From Clostridiaceae bacterium (GTDB taxonomy: Bacteria; Bacillota; Clostridia; Peptostreptococcales; Tindalliaceae), in assembly GCA_011390155.1 (NCBI GenBank), contig JAABSW010000012.1:1-64000 (forward strand): 64,000 nt of DNA, written 5' to 3'. The translations under genes and the position numbers were made by a program. A model generated the notes under the pieces. It was not told where the DNA came from. It saw nothing but the letters and a program-made list of their open reading frames with translations, and searched no databases. Positions within the stretch are counted from its first letter, which is position 1, and every line of letters starts with the position of its first letter. Of this stretch, positions 52,670-62,184 are shown piece after piece.

Positions 52670-54610
52670 TTAATTTCCGTTGATTTCTTCCAATAAATTA
52701 CGGCGATATTTTAGATACTGGGACTTTAATGATGCCACTTTATCGGCAACCAGCAATTGAAGACCCGATACCTTGTCATAGTCCTGTTCAATGATGGCCT
52801 CCCGGGTTTGCGTGATGTATGATTTTTTCTCCAGGCTGTCTTTCATTAAATCATACCGTATCGCATTGATTTTTTCCCAGTTAACCACATCAAGGTCTGT
52901 CACATAATCGAAACCATGTTGTTTTTTAGTATTTCTAACCAGTTTCATGTATTGAGGAAGCAATCTGCCGGAAATTTCCATTACCCATTGGTCCAGCGTC
53001 GCTAATTCGTATGAACGGACAATGGCTTCAGTAAACACATTTCCATTAAACAATTTAGCCCGTTTATCTGTGGATTTATTGAAAATACTGATGTTTTCCC
53101 ACACTGTAGCCGGGGGTCTTCCAAACAGATTGTTACGTTCTTCCTCTGTGTAGTCGTCAAAAACATCGTGCTCACTGCGAAACATCCTGTCTTTTGAAAG
53201 GTAGAATTTTTCTTCTCCTGCTCCTTTGGAAAATTCCGCTTCTAGCTGTTTAGAATTCATGCCTGATTTTGCAGCTGCATTCAATCCGTCCAGCATCATT
53301 TGGTAGGAGGCTGCCACATACAAATAGGCGTTTGACATTGGGTTGGGTGCTCGTAGTTCAAAGCGAGTTGCCAGTGGGTTTTTCATGTCCCGCACAAGGC
53401 CTACCAATACCGTTCTGTTTCGTGATGGGTTTTCAGGTGTGTGTCCAACAGAAGCCACAATACACACCGGCGCTTCAAACCCCGGCTTCAATCGATTGAA
53501 CGCGTCATTGCTGGAAGTGATAAATGGGTTGATGGCTTCATAGTTTTCAAGAAGCCCCATCAAACAGCCCCATCCCGCCACACTCATGAACTCATCTTTT
53601 TTGCGGGCAGTCATTACATTTATTCTTTTACCGTTTTTCAATACCAGGGCGATTCCCATATGGGTGTGCTTTCCACAACCAGCCACACCTTCGATGGGTT
53701 TAGCACGGAATGTGACTTCCAAGCCATGGTGCTCAAATACTTCTTCAACAATGTCACGAACAAATGCTTCATTGTCAGCTGTTTCCATGGGCGTGTTGTA
53801 TTTCCAGTCTATTTCCAGCTGTTCCATGACATGGTTAAGCTTACCAGTATTGCTGATTTTAGCCGTTACGCCCCCCACTTCTTTATGACCCATTTCAGGC
53901 TCCAACCCGTAGTATTCAAGCATGAGAATCGATTCTTCCAAAGCGGTTCGCACACTTCCTTTTGTTCTTTTCCAATATTGTTCCTTTAATGTTTGTGATG
54001 CTGTCAACTTCTCTTCATCAGCCTTATCCTGCGGTGTTTTAACCCAGAATTCCATCTCAGTGGCCGCTGTCAAATCCACTTTTTCTATTTCCTCTGCCGA
54101 ATCAATACCGTACTCTGTTAACAGGTGCGGATTTTCTATCAGTACGTCCATCAGCTTATGCTCCAAATAACTTTCCATTCGTTTCAGCACACCCCTGGAA
54201 CCAACGTATGTGCCATTGTGCTGCAAGAAAGCAGGAACACGCAATGTCCCAATAGGTAGTCCTGATTCTTCATGGAGGTGGTCTCTGTTATAATCAACAT
54301 ACCAGCTAACACCTAGGTCCGGAATCAAATCAACTTTGGCATTGTTCAATGTGGCAATTTCATGCAGCATAACACTGGATCCGTCTGTTTGTACACCAAG
54401 TTTTAGAAATTGGTCCATGTCTCCCAGCATAACAGCAATGGGAATTTTTTCATCAGTATTGTTTCCACGAAGATCAACTCCCACCAGTGATACAAACTGG
54501 ATGTTGGTAAATTTTTGCAGCAGCTGGGTTAAAATGTCCTTCTCGTGAGCCCAAACCGGTACACTGTACAGCATTTTTTGCGATAAAAGTGTTTCTAGAT
54601 TTTTTTCCAT
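52670..54610 (-). CDS. Glutamine synthetase family protein (long form)
   Basis: About 646 residues, longer than GlnA type I (about 445-470) and shorter than type III (about 700-730). The N-terminal beta-grasp region resembles GlnA, and catalytic-domain motifs such as GCGKHTHMGIAL (compare AGSGMHTH), NRTVLVGLV and RFELRAPNPMSNAYL are present. The C-terminal ~150 residues are extra and helical. It should form glutamine from glutamate and ammonia, or a related gamma-glutamyl product. AGGAGGG precedes ATG 54610. A strong promoter (54833-54860) and a structured leader (54636-54756) precede it, which suggests RNA-level control. Confidence 0.85.
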   Translation of the reverse strand: MEKNLETLLSQKMLYSVPVWAHEKDILTQLLQKFTNIQFVSLVGVDLRGNNTDEKIPIAVMLGDMDQFLKLGVQTDGSSVMLHEIATLNNAKVDLIPDLGVSWYVDYNRDHLHEESGLPIGTLRVPAFLQHNGTYVGSRGVLKRMESYLEHKLMDVLIENPHLLTEYGIDSAEEIEKVDLTAATEMEFWVKTPQDKADEEKLTASQTLKEQYWKRTKGSVRTALEESILMLEYYGLEPEMGHKEVGGVTAKISNTGKLNHVMEQLEIDWKYNTPMETADNEAFVRDIVEEVFEHHGLEVTFRAKPIEGVAGCGKHTHMGIALVLKNGKRINVMTARKKDEFMSVAGWGCLMGLLENYEAINPFITSSNDAFNRLKPGFEAPVCIVASVGHTPENPSRNRTVLVGLVRDMKNPLATRFELRAPNPMSNAYLYVAASYQMMLDGLNAAAKSGMNSKQLEAEFSKGAGEEKFYLSKDRMFRSEHDVFDDYTEEERNNLFGRPPATVWENISIFNKSTDKRAKLFNGNVFTEAIVRSYELATLDQWVMEISGRLLPQYMKLVRNTKKQHGFDYVTDLDVVNWEKINAIRYDLMKDSLEKKSYITQTREAIIEQDYDKVSGLQLLVADKVASLKSQYLKYRRNLLEEINGN

Positions 54611-54635
54611 ACAATACCCTCCTACATTCATTTAT

Positions 54636-54756
54636 GTGAATAAACAGGATTCTTAGCTTCTGGTGGAGTTTCAACTCCCTCAGAAGGTAGAATGCCTTAT
54701 CCATAAGTAGATGGCCCAAATGTACCATTTGGTGGCAGATACTTAGTTTGTTCACC
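54636..54756 (-). ncRNA. Conserved structured element, copy B, in the leader of the glutamine synthetase gene
   Basis: About 120 nt, similar to 32269-32388. A closing helix forms between GUGAACAAAC and GUUUAUUCAC (9 of 10 pairs); the corresponding arms in copy A differ but still pair. The internal hairpin CUUCUG...GGAGU-UGAA-ACUCC...CAGAAG is strong, and ACUCCACCAGAAGCUAAGAA is shared with copy A. The ribosome binding site AGGAGG begins about 11 nt after the helix. This looks like a cis-regulatory RNA. No known class came to mind. Confidence 0.7.
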
Positions 54757-54832
54757 GAGGGACACAGCACCACTTATCTCCTTCTTGCAGAAGAGAGTTT
54801 TAGCGATGGTAGTCGTCGGATAAATAAATTCT

Positions 54833-54860
54833 ATTATAGCATTCCATCATGAATTGTAAA
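54833..54860 (-). promoter_or_regulatory. Promoter of the glutamine synthetase gene
   Basis: Minus strand TTTACA (54855-54860), 16-bp spacer, TATAAT (54833-54838). It lies about 220 nt before the start codon, so the transcript has a long 5' leader that includes copy B of the conserved element. Confidence 0.75.
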
Positions 54861-54956
54861 GGAGATTCAAGTGGTTTATTAAAAAATATGTATACTTATG
54901 CAAACCTTTTCCCCATACTCACCTATTCCGGTTTCTACCCCTTGCCATATCAAAAA

Positions 54957-54985
54957 ATAAAAAAGCCCCTTTTTCGGGGCAAAAA
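54957..54985 (-). terminator. Terminator after the PsiE-like gene
   Basis: GCCCC / GGGGC with A/T-rich flanks; TTTTTT follows on the minus strand. Confidence 0.78.
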
Positions 54986-54989
54986 TAAC

Positions 54990-55670
54990 TTAGTAATGCC
55001 AGTTTTCTCCTTCATGTGACGCCTCGTCATGATTGTTCTCATCTTCATCTGCCTTAGTGATCATGACCTTTTCAATGACACCATCTGTTGCTTTTACCAC
55101 TTTAATTCTGATGTTACCTGATTCAAATTCTGAACCCTGTGACACCGGCACACAAGCCTCTTCTGCCAGACTACACACCAGTCCTCCCACAGTGTTTCCT
55201 CTGTTCAGAGGTAATTCCAAGCCTGTGTCTTGCAATATTTTATCGACACTGGTTGATGCTGAGTATACCCGGTCATCCCTGGATAGTAAATCTTTTTTCG
55301 GTGCCAGGTACTTAAGAATGGCGAAGACGCCAGCGATGGCCAGGGTTCCCAACACCAGGTCCAGCATGGTTTCTCCATAAATTAGCATTTTACGGGCTAT
55401 AACAAACAGTACCAACTCTAAAATGGCGTTGGTAGAGTGGGATAAAAGCATTAACATAAGCTCAATACCTACTACCAGCAACAATGTATGTGCTAAAAAG
55501 TGCTTGAAAATGTCATAGGTTTCGTCTGCTCCATGAGTAAATATCTCAATATAGTATTTCACTATGTCAATCAATCCAATGGCAATACCGACAGCCAACA
55601 TGACCGTGAGTACCAATTCTAAAACATAGGTGTACTCCTCCAGTTTTTTAACAATTGAATATTCTTTCAC
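54990..55670 (-). CDS. Membrane protein with PsiE-like region and CorC/HlyC-type transporter-associated domain
   Basis: A 226-residue protein. Four predicted membrane segments (about 15-125) resemble the PsiE-type family. The C-terminal ~75 residues resemble the CorC/HlyC transporter-associated domain (GNTVGGLVCSLAEEACVPVSQ). The last residues are Glu/His/Asp-rich (HDEASHEGENWHY), which could bind metal. The start is GTG at 55670 after GAGGAG. The function is unknown; ion flux regulation is a guess from the associated domain. Confidence 0.72.
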   Translation of the reverse strand: MKEYSIVKKLEEYTYVLELVLTVMLAVGIAIGLIDIVKYYIEIFTHGADETYDIFKHFLAHTLLLVVGIELMLMLLSHSTNAILELVLFVIARKMLIYGETMLDLVLGTLAIAGVFAILKYLAPKKDLLSRDDRVYSASTSVDKILQDTGLELPLNRGNTVGGLVCSLAEEACVPVSQGSEFESGNIRIKVVKATDGVIEKVMITKADEDENNHDEASHEGENWHY

Positions 55671-55795
55671 ACCAACATCTCCTCGTTTTATATTTATACC
55701 TTATATGCCCAACATATACATAATAATTGATTTTATTAATAAAGACAAGTATTTCCTGTTAATCCCATGACAATTAACATTATCCTTTGCTTACC

Positions 55796-57034
55796 TTATC
55801 CATCAAGAGACTGCCACACCATTTCAATCAGTGTTAAATCATCCTTCACTGTTCCCTGTTTATCAGCCATTCTCTTGAATTTCATTGAAAAGGGACGACT
55901 CTCATTGGATGTCAGGTAATCCTGCGCCAATCGAATTAACTTGTCATAGTCCAGGTTTTCTCTGTGTTCATCTTCAAGTTCCAATAATCCATCTGTGTAG
56001 ATCATGAGACGATCCCCGGGGTTTAAATGCAAGACCGCTTCTTCATAGCCTTGTGAAAATTCAAACCCAACAGGTGTGCCATAAGCATTCAGCGTTTCAA
56101 TGTCTCCGTTTTGTCTCATGAGAAGAGGCTCCGGGTGTGCCCCTCGCACATAACGTAATTCCCCTGTTTCTATGTTGAATATCATGTAAAAGATCGTGAA
56201 ATAATGTTGGTATTTGGAAAAAGCAAATCGTTTGTTTAAATAACGAATAACTTCTAAAGGTGATACGATTTCATAGTAGGGTGCTTCTTCCAGCTCTCTT
56301 TTTAGCGGCGTTCCCCGCTTCGTATCCACCACCAAAAATTCTGACAATGCGACGGCCAACATGGATGAAGCCACACCGTGACCCATCACATCCACCATGT
56401 ATAGCCCCATGTGTGTATCATCCAGCATAAAAATATCGTAGATATCTCCACCAACCCTGCCCGAGGGTTGGAAATGACAGTAAAAATTGCAGAACGGGAC
56501 CTGTATAAGGTTACTGGGGATCAAAGATTCTTGAATTTTTGCTGCCAGCGCCAGGTGGTAATCCAGTTCAGATTTTTGTCTTTTGATTTTAAACAAACTC
56601 TCTTCAAGTGCTTTTTGGGAAGCATCCAATTTTTTTTGCAACAAGATAGTAACAATGTGTTGCTGCGCACAGGCCCTTAGTTCCTCATCAAGCACCGGAG
56701 CAGCCAGACAGGCATTAACGCCAGAATTGTAAAGATCTAATTTCAACGATTTCAGCCCTTCTGGCAAAAGCACAATTAATGGCACACTATAAAACACACC
56801 GTAAGCCCGTATGCTTTTAACAGATTCCATGACTTCTTCTTTGTTACATTTTTCAGCCTGCAACACAATTAAATGGGGATCTATTTTTGCTACATTGTTC
56901 ACAAGGTTGTCACCGTCTTTGATCCGAACAACTTCATGACCCCATTTGCGCAGTTTATCTTTTATCGAGTGGTCTGTTACTGAATTATCTGTGTTGTTGG
57001 CCTTTTCAATGATGAGAATTTTTCCAGTAATCAT
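55796..57034 (-). CDS. PP2C (SpoIIE/RsbU-type) phosphatase with degenerate receiver domain
   Basis: A 412-residue protein. Residues 1-125 form a receiver-like domain in which the phospho-Asp position is Gln (PHLIVLQ) and the conserved Lys position is Ala (CLAAPV), so it probably cannot be phosphorylated. A short coiled coil follows (about 130-165), then the PP2C domain with GRVGGDIYDIF, MVDVMGHGVASSM and YTDGLLELED. Such phosphatases act on anti-sigma-factor antagonists or control proteins. It is read alone; the partner proteins are not visible here. Confidence 0.93.
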   Translation of the reverse strand: MITGKILIIEKANNTDNSVTDHSIKDKLRKWGHEVVRIKDGDNLVNNVAKIDPHLIVLQAEKCNKEEVMESVKSIRAYGVFYSVPLIVLLPEGLKSLKLDLYNSGVNACLAAPVLDEELRACAQQHIVTILLQKKLDASQKALEESLFKIKRQKSELDYHLALAAKIQESLIPSNLIQVPFCNFYCHFQPSGRVGGDIYDIFMLDDTHMGLYMVDVMGHGVASSMLAVALSEFLVVDTKRGTPLKRELEEAPYYEIVSPLEVIRYLNKRFAFSKYQHYFTIFYMIFNIETGELRYVRGAHPEPLLMRQNGDIETLNAYGTPVGFEFSQGYEEAVLHLNPGDRLMIYTDGLLELEDEHRENLDYDKLIRLAQDYLTSNESRPFSMKFKRMADKQGTVKDDLTLIEMVWQSLDG

Positions 57035-57263
57035 GGCAGATGTGGTGTCCTTTCCTTTGACCTTTTGCCAGCGTATTTATCTTAATCGATAAATAATTAA
57101 CCAGTATCCATGTTTCTTATAGTGTAACGCTTCTTCACTTGTTTCGCAATCAAATTATCTGTTTTCCAATGTCACATCTACTCTTCTTTATCATGTTTTG
57201 GTTTGCATAGCTTTGGGGTATGATAGCTAACATATGATGATCATCTATGAAAGGTGGAATATG

Positions 57264-58895
57264 ATGGAAATAAAATTTTTAGGTGCTGCTCAAGTGGTTA
57301 CCGGTTCTAACATTCTCATCAGAACAAAATCATGTAATCTTTTGATCGACTGTGGTTTATACCAAGGCAGCGATGAACTGGAAGCAATGAATTACAAAGC
57401 CTTTGATTATGATCCTTCTACCATTGATTACCTTTTTCTCACCCATGCTCATGTGGATCACAGCGCACGCATTCCAAAACTGGTAAAAGAAGGGTTCAGG
57501 GGAAAAATCTATACCACACAGGCTACCGCTGATCTTTCGGAGATTATGTTACTGGACAGTGCGCATATTCAGGAATCTGATGCTGAGTGGAGTAATCGAA
57601 AAAATGAGAGGGCTGGAAGACCTCTTGTTGAACCCCTCTACCATGTTCACGATGCTGAAGAAAGTCTTCGTTATTTTGTTCCTGTTCAATACGGCCAGAA
57701 GATTGACGTCAATAACATCATCAGCATACGCTTCCGTGATGCAGGACACATTTTGGGATCTGCCATTTTGGAACTATGGATTTCCGAAGAGGAACACACG
57801 GCTAAAATCGTTTTTTCAGGTGATTTGGGCATGAAAAACAAACCTTTGATTCGCGACCCGGAATTCATTGAAGAAGCAGATTATCTGATCATGGAATCAA
57901 CCTACGGTGACCGACTTCATGAACAGGTTGAAGACCGTATGCACTTGTTGATTGACACCATCAATCGAACCATAAAACGCAATGGTACTGTGGTAATTCC
58001 CTCCTTTGCTGTAGGCAGAACCCAGGAGCTTATTTATGAACTCAACAAATACTTTGCTGAGACCAGCGAATTGGATATTTTTAGAAACACACCTGTGTAC
58101 ATCGACAGTCCAATGGCCACCTCAGCAACCAAGGTATTTCAGAAAAATGCCCAGAACTTTGACAATGAGACAAAGGAATTGATTCTTAGCGGAGATAATC
58201 CTCTGGAATTTGAAAACCTTCATTTCGTTCGTGATCACCTTGAATCAATGAAATTAAATTCCGACAGAACACCTAAAGTGATTATATCTGCCAGTGGTAT
58301 GGCCACAGCCGGCAGGGTGAGGCACCATCTAAAACACAACTTATGGGATGACAAAAACACAGTGATTTTTGTGGGTTACCAAGCCCAGGGAACCCTTGGA
58401 CGAATTTTAAAAGAAGGCGTTAAAAAAGTAAAACTCTTCGGTGAAGAAATTGCTGTAAAAGCCGAAATTGTCAGCATTGATGGATTCTCTGGTCACGCTG
58501 ACCAGCAGGGGCTTATGGATTGGCTGCGAGGCTTCAAAAAAATGCCAAAGAAAATTTTCCTGGTTCACGGAGAACCAGAAGCTTCCGAAACATTGGCTGG
58601 TTTAATTCGGGAGGAAATGAACATTCCAGTGGAGACACCCTCTGTGGGCTATGCTTTTGAAATGGAAGAAGCTGTTTTGAAAGCAGATTCCAAGGAAATG
58701 CTGTTACCGGTTCAGCGCAGGGAAAACATAAAAAAAGAGTTGGACGAAGTTTTTTCCCAAATGGAAAAACTTGTGCCAAAGACCGAACGGTTTCTTGATG
58801 AAAAAGTACTGGAAAAAGAATATGACACTCTTAAAAATAAACTGATTGATCTTCAACGGGAGTTAATGAACCTGAGCATACTCCTTGGTGAATAG
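57264..58895 (+). CDS. Metallo-beta-lactamase/beta-CASP RNA metallohydrolase
   Basis: About 543 residues. The metal-binding motif THAHVDHSARIP (HxHxDH) is at about residue 62, GDLGMKN is motif 3, and the beta-CASP domain has SGHADQ. PVFP-type residues of a specificity-factor-like enzyme are seen (ESTYGD). Members (YhfI/KH-less CPSF-like) cleave RNA by endo- or exonuclease action. It lacks the N-terminal KH domains of archaeal CPSF. The C-terminus has ~60 extra coiled-coil residues. AAAGGTGG lies before ATGATG (57261/57264). Its RNA target is unknown. Confidence 0.9.
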   Translation: MEIKFLGAAQVVTGSNILIRTKSCNLLIDCGLYQGSDELEAMNYKAFDYDPSTIDYLFLTHAHVDHSARIPKLVKEGFRGKIYTTQATADLSEIMLLDSAHIQESDAEWSNRKNERAGRPLVEPLYHVHDAEESLRYFVPVQYGQKIDVNNIISIRFRDAGHILGSAILELWISEEEHTAKIVFSGDLGMKNKPLIRDPEFIEEADYLIMESTYGDRLHEQVEDRMHLLIDTINRTIKRNGTVVIPSFAVGRTQELIYELNKYFAETSELDIFRNTPVYIDSPMATSATKVFQKNAQNFDNETKELILSGDNPLEFENLHFVRDHLESMKLNSDRTPKVIISASGMATAGRVRHHLKHNLWDDKNTVIFVGYQAQGTLGRILKEGVKKVKLFGEEIAVKAEIVSIDGFSGHADQQGLMDWLRGFKKMPKKIFLVHGEPEASETLAGLIREEMNIPVETPSVGYAFEMEEAVLKADSKEMLLPVQRRENIKKELDEVFSQMEKLVPKTERFLDEKVLEKEYDTLKNKLIDLQRELMNLSILLGE

Positions 58896-58924
58896 TATTA
58901 GACGATTATGGCCATTGCAACGTA

Positions 58925-58964
58925 ACAATGACAGGAGAACCGGCGGTTCTCCTGTCATTGTTTT
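58925..58964 (+). terminator. Terminator after the metallohydrolase gene
   Basis: ACAATGACAGGAGAACC / GGTTCTCCTGTCATTGT, perfect 17-bp stem with GGC loop, followed by TTT. Confidence 0.92.
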
Positions 58965-59006
58965 GATAACCTATAGGCGTTTGTTATTAATCCACTTCTT
59001 TTATTC

Positions 59007-60122
59007 TTAAAGTAAGTTTTCCGGATTAAGCACCTGCAGTGATTCAGGTAAAAAATAGCCATCTTTTCTCACCAGCACATCGTCAAAATACATTTCACCA
59101 CCGCCGTAGGCGGAGGTTTGGATGCAGACGAGATCCCAGTGTACTGAAGATCTGTTCCCATTGTCTGCTTCCTGGTATGCATTGCCTGGTGTGAAATGGA
59201 AACTTCCCATGATCTTTTCATCAAACAGCGTATCCTTCATTGGTTTTAAAATATAGGGGTTAACACCAATGGCAAACTCGCCAATGTACCTGGCACCTTC
59301 ATCTGTATTAAATATTTCTGTCATTTTACCACTGTCGTTGGATTTGATGTCAACGATCTTGCCTTCTTCAAAAGTTAGTTCGATGTTTTCAAAAACAAAG
59401 CCCTGGTATACTGAAGGGGTATTATAGGTAAGGATACCATTAACTGTATTCATAACCGGCGCTGTATATACTTCACCATCTGGTATGTTGCGTTTTCCTG
59501 AACACTTAACAATTCCCATGTCTTTGATAGAGAAAGTCAGGTCTGTTCCAGGACCTGTGATGTGTACCTGGTCAGTCTTTTCCATCCATTCCACCAGGGA
59601 ATCCATCGCCTGATCCATTTTTTGATAGTCCAGGTTGCATACATTAAAATAAAAGTCTTCAAAGGCCTCAGTGCTCATGGAAGCAGATTGGGCCATGGCT
59701 TCATTGGGGTATCGAAGCACAACCCATTTGGTTTTTGCCACCCGTTCCTGAATGTGTACCGGACCCACGAATAATTCCGAATACAGTTTCATTATATCAC
59801 TTGGGATGTCGGCCAGTTCGTTGGCATTGTTACCCGCCCGAAGGCCAATGTAAGCGTCCATTTCCTTCATTCTCATCAGTTCAAACGAAGCTGCAAGCTT
59901 TATCTGTTCTTTCGTGGCGCCCATTAACCATTCCCGGGTAAACCTTGGTTCTTTCACTGTCACAAAGGGTAGTGCTCCAACCTTGTACACTTCCTTCACA
60001 AGGGCTTCCACCAAAGGTGTTTCCAAACCTACTGCCTCAATTAGTACTTTTTCTCCTGGTTGCAGTGAAGTGGAATAATGAACTAAATTGTTTGCCAATT
60101 GGTTAATGCGAGGATCTTTCAT
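59007..60122 (-). CDS. M29-family aminopeptidase
   Basis: About 371 residues. The C-terminal half carries the metal ligands of aminopeptidase M29 (AmpS/PepS): EVYTAPVMNTVNG, FEEGKIVDI, GEFAIGVNPY and HFTPGNAYQEADNGN with the His/Asp pair. M29 peptidases remove N-terminal residues from peptides in the cytoplasm with Co, Zn or Mn. GGGAGAG precedes ATG 60122; the in-frame ATG at 60137 is part of that site. It has its own unit, divergent from the ApbE gene. Confidence 0.93.
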   Translation of the reverse strand: MKDPRINQLANNLVHYSTSLQPGEKVLIEAVGLETPLVEALVKEVYKVGALPFVTVKEPRFTREWLMGATKEQIKLAASFELMRMKEMDAYIGLRAGNNANELADIPSDIMKLYSELFVGPVHIQERVAKTKWVVLRYPNEAMAQSASMSTEAFEDFYFNVCNLDYQKMDQAMDSLVEWMEKTDQVHITGPGTDLTFSIKDMGIVKCSGKRNIPDGEVYTAPVMNTVNGILTYNTPSVYQGFVFENIELTFEEGKIVDIKSNDSGKMTEIFNTDEGARYIGEFAIGVNPYILKPMKDTLFDEKIMGSFHFTPGNAYQEADNGNRSSVHWDLVCIQTSAYGGGEMYFDDVLVRKDGYFLPESLQVLNPENLL

Positions 60123-60291
60123 GTCACACTCTCCCATTCATTTTATAATCACAACTCGATTCTGCTTTATTCTATCATACAACACAGGTTTCTTCCATTG
60201 ACTTCCCACATTCCATATGCTGTAATAAGAGTGTTCCCTGTTCATCTATCATCGAGAACACACTTATATCTCATGAAAAGAGGATTTTTTT

Positions 60292-61377
60292 ATGTTGCTA
60301 CGGATTAAAAACAAATATACATCTATGATGTTTCTTATGGTTATCATTTTTATATTGTCTGGCTGCACTTCACCAGACCGTGGATGGTCAGACAACAAGA
60401 TGGATTTCATGCACACCTCCTCTGAAATCAGGGTGTTACACCAGAATCGGTCATTGGGAAGGGAAGCCATTGAAGAAGCATTTGCAAGAATGGTGGAGAT
60501 TGAAGGTGCCTTTTTCACACAACATGCGAACAGTCAGGTCAGCCGCATCAATGCCTCTGCCGGTATTTCCCCAGTGTCTGTTGATGATGAAGTCAGGTTC
60601 CTTGTGGAAGAAGGATTGAAGCATAATGAGTTTAGTGAAGGCCTGTTTCATATAGGATTGGGTAACCTCATTACTTTGTGGGGTTTTAACAGCAACCAGC
60701 CACGCATACCGAATACCGATGCAACTTCTGCAACACTTGAGACAGCAAAAATTGAATCGATTCAGTTGACAGGTAACGAAATCATGATTCTTGAGAGAGG
60801 AACATCACTTCACCTGGATGAACTTGCCAAGGGTTATGCATTGGATGAAGCAGCCCGGATTTTGGGCGATTTTGGAATTGACAGCGGTCTCATCACTTTG
60901 GGTGATGATGTGTACGCTTTGGGTGAGAAACCAGGAGGCAATTCCTGGCACGTATGGATCAAGAAACCTTTTGCACCAAACCATGAAATGCTGGGTTATC
61001 TGGAAGTCATAAACCTGGCTGTCACCACCACGGGAAACGACACACCTGTCAATTTCACTGATGACGACGCCGAATATTATCACAGGGTTATTGATCCCCG
61101 GACGGGCCGGTTGGTCTCAAATGACCTGGCCAGTGTAACTGTGATCAGCAACACCGGACTGGATGGCAGTCTTTATTCAAGGACAGCATTCATTATGGGT
61201 TTGGATGAAGGTTACCGCTATCTTCTGGAAGCACCTGGTTTGGAAGGGTTTTTTATCACCCAGGACAACATCATCTATGCCACACCCGGATTATCCGGCA
61301 TGTTTCACTTGATTGACGAAGAGAATTATACCATGGAGATTATGGTGATTGAAGACGAATCTGAAAATGATCAATAA
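60292..61377 (+). CDS. apbE: FAD:protein FMN transferase (ApbE) lipoprotein
   Basis: A 361-residue protein. The signal peptide ends at LSGC (lipobox), so it sits on the outer face of the membrane. ApbE hallmarks are LDELAKGYALDEAARIL, GDDVYALGEKP-type strand and DPRTGRLVSNDLASVTV with the catalytic Asp region. It splits FAD and attaches FMN to Thr/Ser of partner proteins. The FMN-binding lipoprotein at 46.9 kb is a candidate substrate. AGAGG lies before ATG 60292. Confidence 0.94.
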   Translation: MLLRIKNKYTSMMFLMVIIFILSGCTSPDRGWSDNKMDFMHTSSEIRVLHQNRSLGREAIEEAFARMVEIEGAFFTQHANSQVSRINASAGISPVSVDDEVRFLVEEGLKHNEFSEGLFHIGLGNLITLWGFNSNQPRIPNTDATSATLETAKIESIQLTGNEIMILERGTSLHLDELAKGYALDEAARILGDFGIDSGLITLGDDVYALGEKPGGNSWHVWIKKPFAPNHEMLGYLEVINLAVTTTGNDTPVNFTDDDAEYYHRVIDPRTGRLVSNDLASVTVISNTGLDGSLYSRTAFIMGLDEGYRYLLEAPGLEGFFITQDNIIYATPGLSGMFHLIDEENYTMEIMVIEDESENDQ

Positions 61378-61430
61378 AAAACTCCCAAAGCCGATATATT
61401 TTACATATCAATGGCTTTGGGAGTTTCTTC
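61376..61430. terminator. Bidirectional terminator between apbE and the HAD gene
   Basis: ACTCCCAAAGCC / GGCTTTGGGAGT, perfect 12-bp stem with a 20-nt loop; T-rich on both sides. Confidence 0.9.
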
Positions 61431-61447
61431 ATATCTTTGGCGCTGGG

Positions 61448-62173
61448 TTATAACACCTGTACTGACGCATCAAATTGGTAAATAACATCTTTACGTTCAA
61501 TAATGATCAACGTACGTTCAGCTAGTTTTTTGTCTTTTTTAATTTCAAACAATAGCTCTTTGGCTGGGTTAATGGCCACCGGGTGCCGGACCGCTTTTAA
61601 CATGGTCAAATCGCCTTTTGTATCTCCATAAGCGTAACTTAGGTCTAAATCAAGGTCATAGGCTTCCACCAGCTCTTTAATGGCTGCAGATTTACTTTTT
61701 GAATCCCACATTCGTTTGATTTCGCCGGTAAAATTATGGTTCTTATCCACCATGTACTCCGTGGCCCGGAAGTCATCCGCTCCAAATTTCACTGCCATAC
61801 GCTCCACCAGGTAATCCGGACTCCCAGAAATAAAGATGACACGATGTCCTTGTTCTTTATGCCAATCAATCCGGTCTCTTGTGAACCGGTACACCCGGTC
61901 TCCCTTGGTTTCAATCACCTGGTTAACAATGAAATCGATGTAATTCTTGTTTTGACCTTTCATGGAATTCAGGTATATTTCAGCAACTTCCAATAAATAG
62001 TCTTCATAATTACCCATGCGTTTATCCCAGTCTTGAAAAGCTTTTTGGGCGTGACTGTACCAATAACTGGGGTCAATTATTTCGTAGCGAATCAAACGCT
62101 TGAAATGTTCCATCATTAACGAATCTCTGTGAAGTGTACCGTCGATATCGAAAAAAGCTGCTGGGTGACCCAT
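61448..62173 (-). CDS. HAD-IB family phosphatase (SerB-like)
   Basis: A 241-residue HAD protein. Motif I is FFDIDGTLHRD (N-terminus), motif II VIFISGSPDY with the Ser, and motif IV AYGDTKGDLTML. The helical cap between motifs I and II is of SerB/HAD-IB type. It may hydrolyse a phosphorylated small molecule such as phosphoserine; substrate unproven. GGGAGG precedes ATG 62173. It starts 11 nt after the transporter stop, so it is likely cotranscribed with it. Confidence 0.92.
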   Translation of the reverse strand: MGHPAAFFDIDGTLHRDSLMMEHFKRLIRYEIIDPSYWYSHAQKAFQDWDKRMGNYEDYLLEVAEIYLNSMKGQNKNYIDFIVNQVIETKGDRVYRFTRDRIDWHKEQGHRVIFISGSPDYLVERMAVKFGADDFRATEYMVDKNHNFTGEIKRMWDSKSKSAAIKELVEAYDLDLDLSYAYGDTKGDLTMLKAVRHPVAINPAKELLFEIKKDKKLAERTLIIIERKDVIYQFDASVQVL

Positions 62174-62184
62174 GTTGTCCCTCC

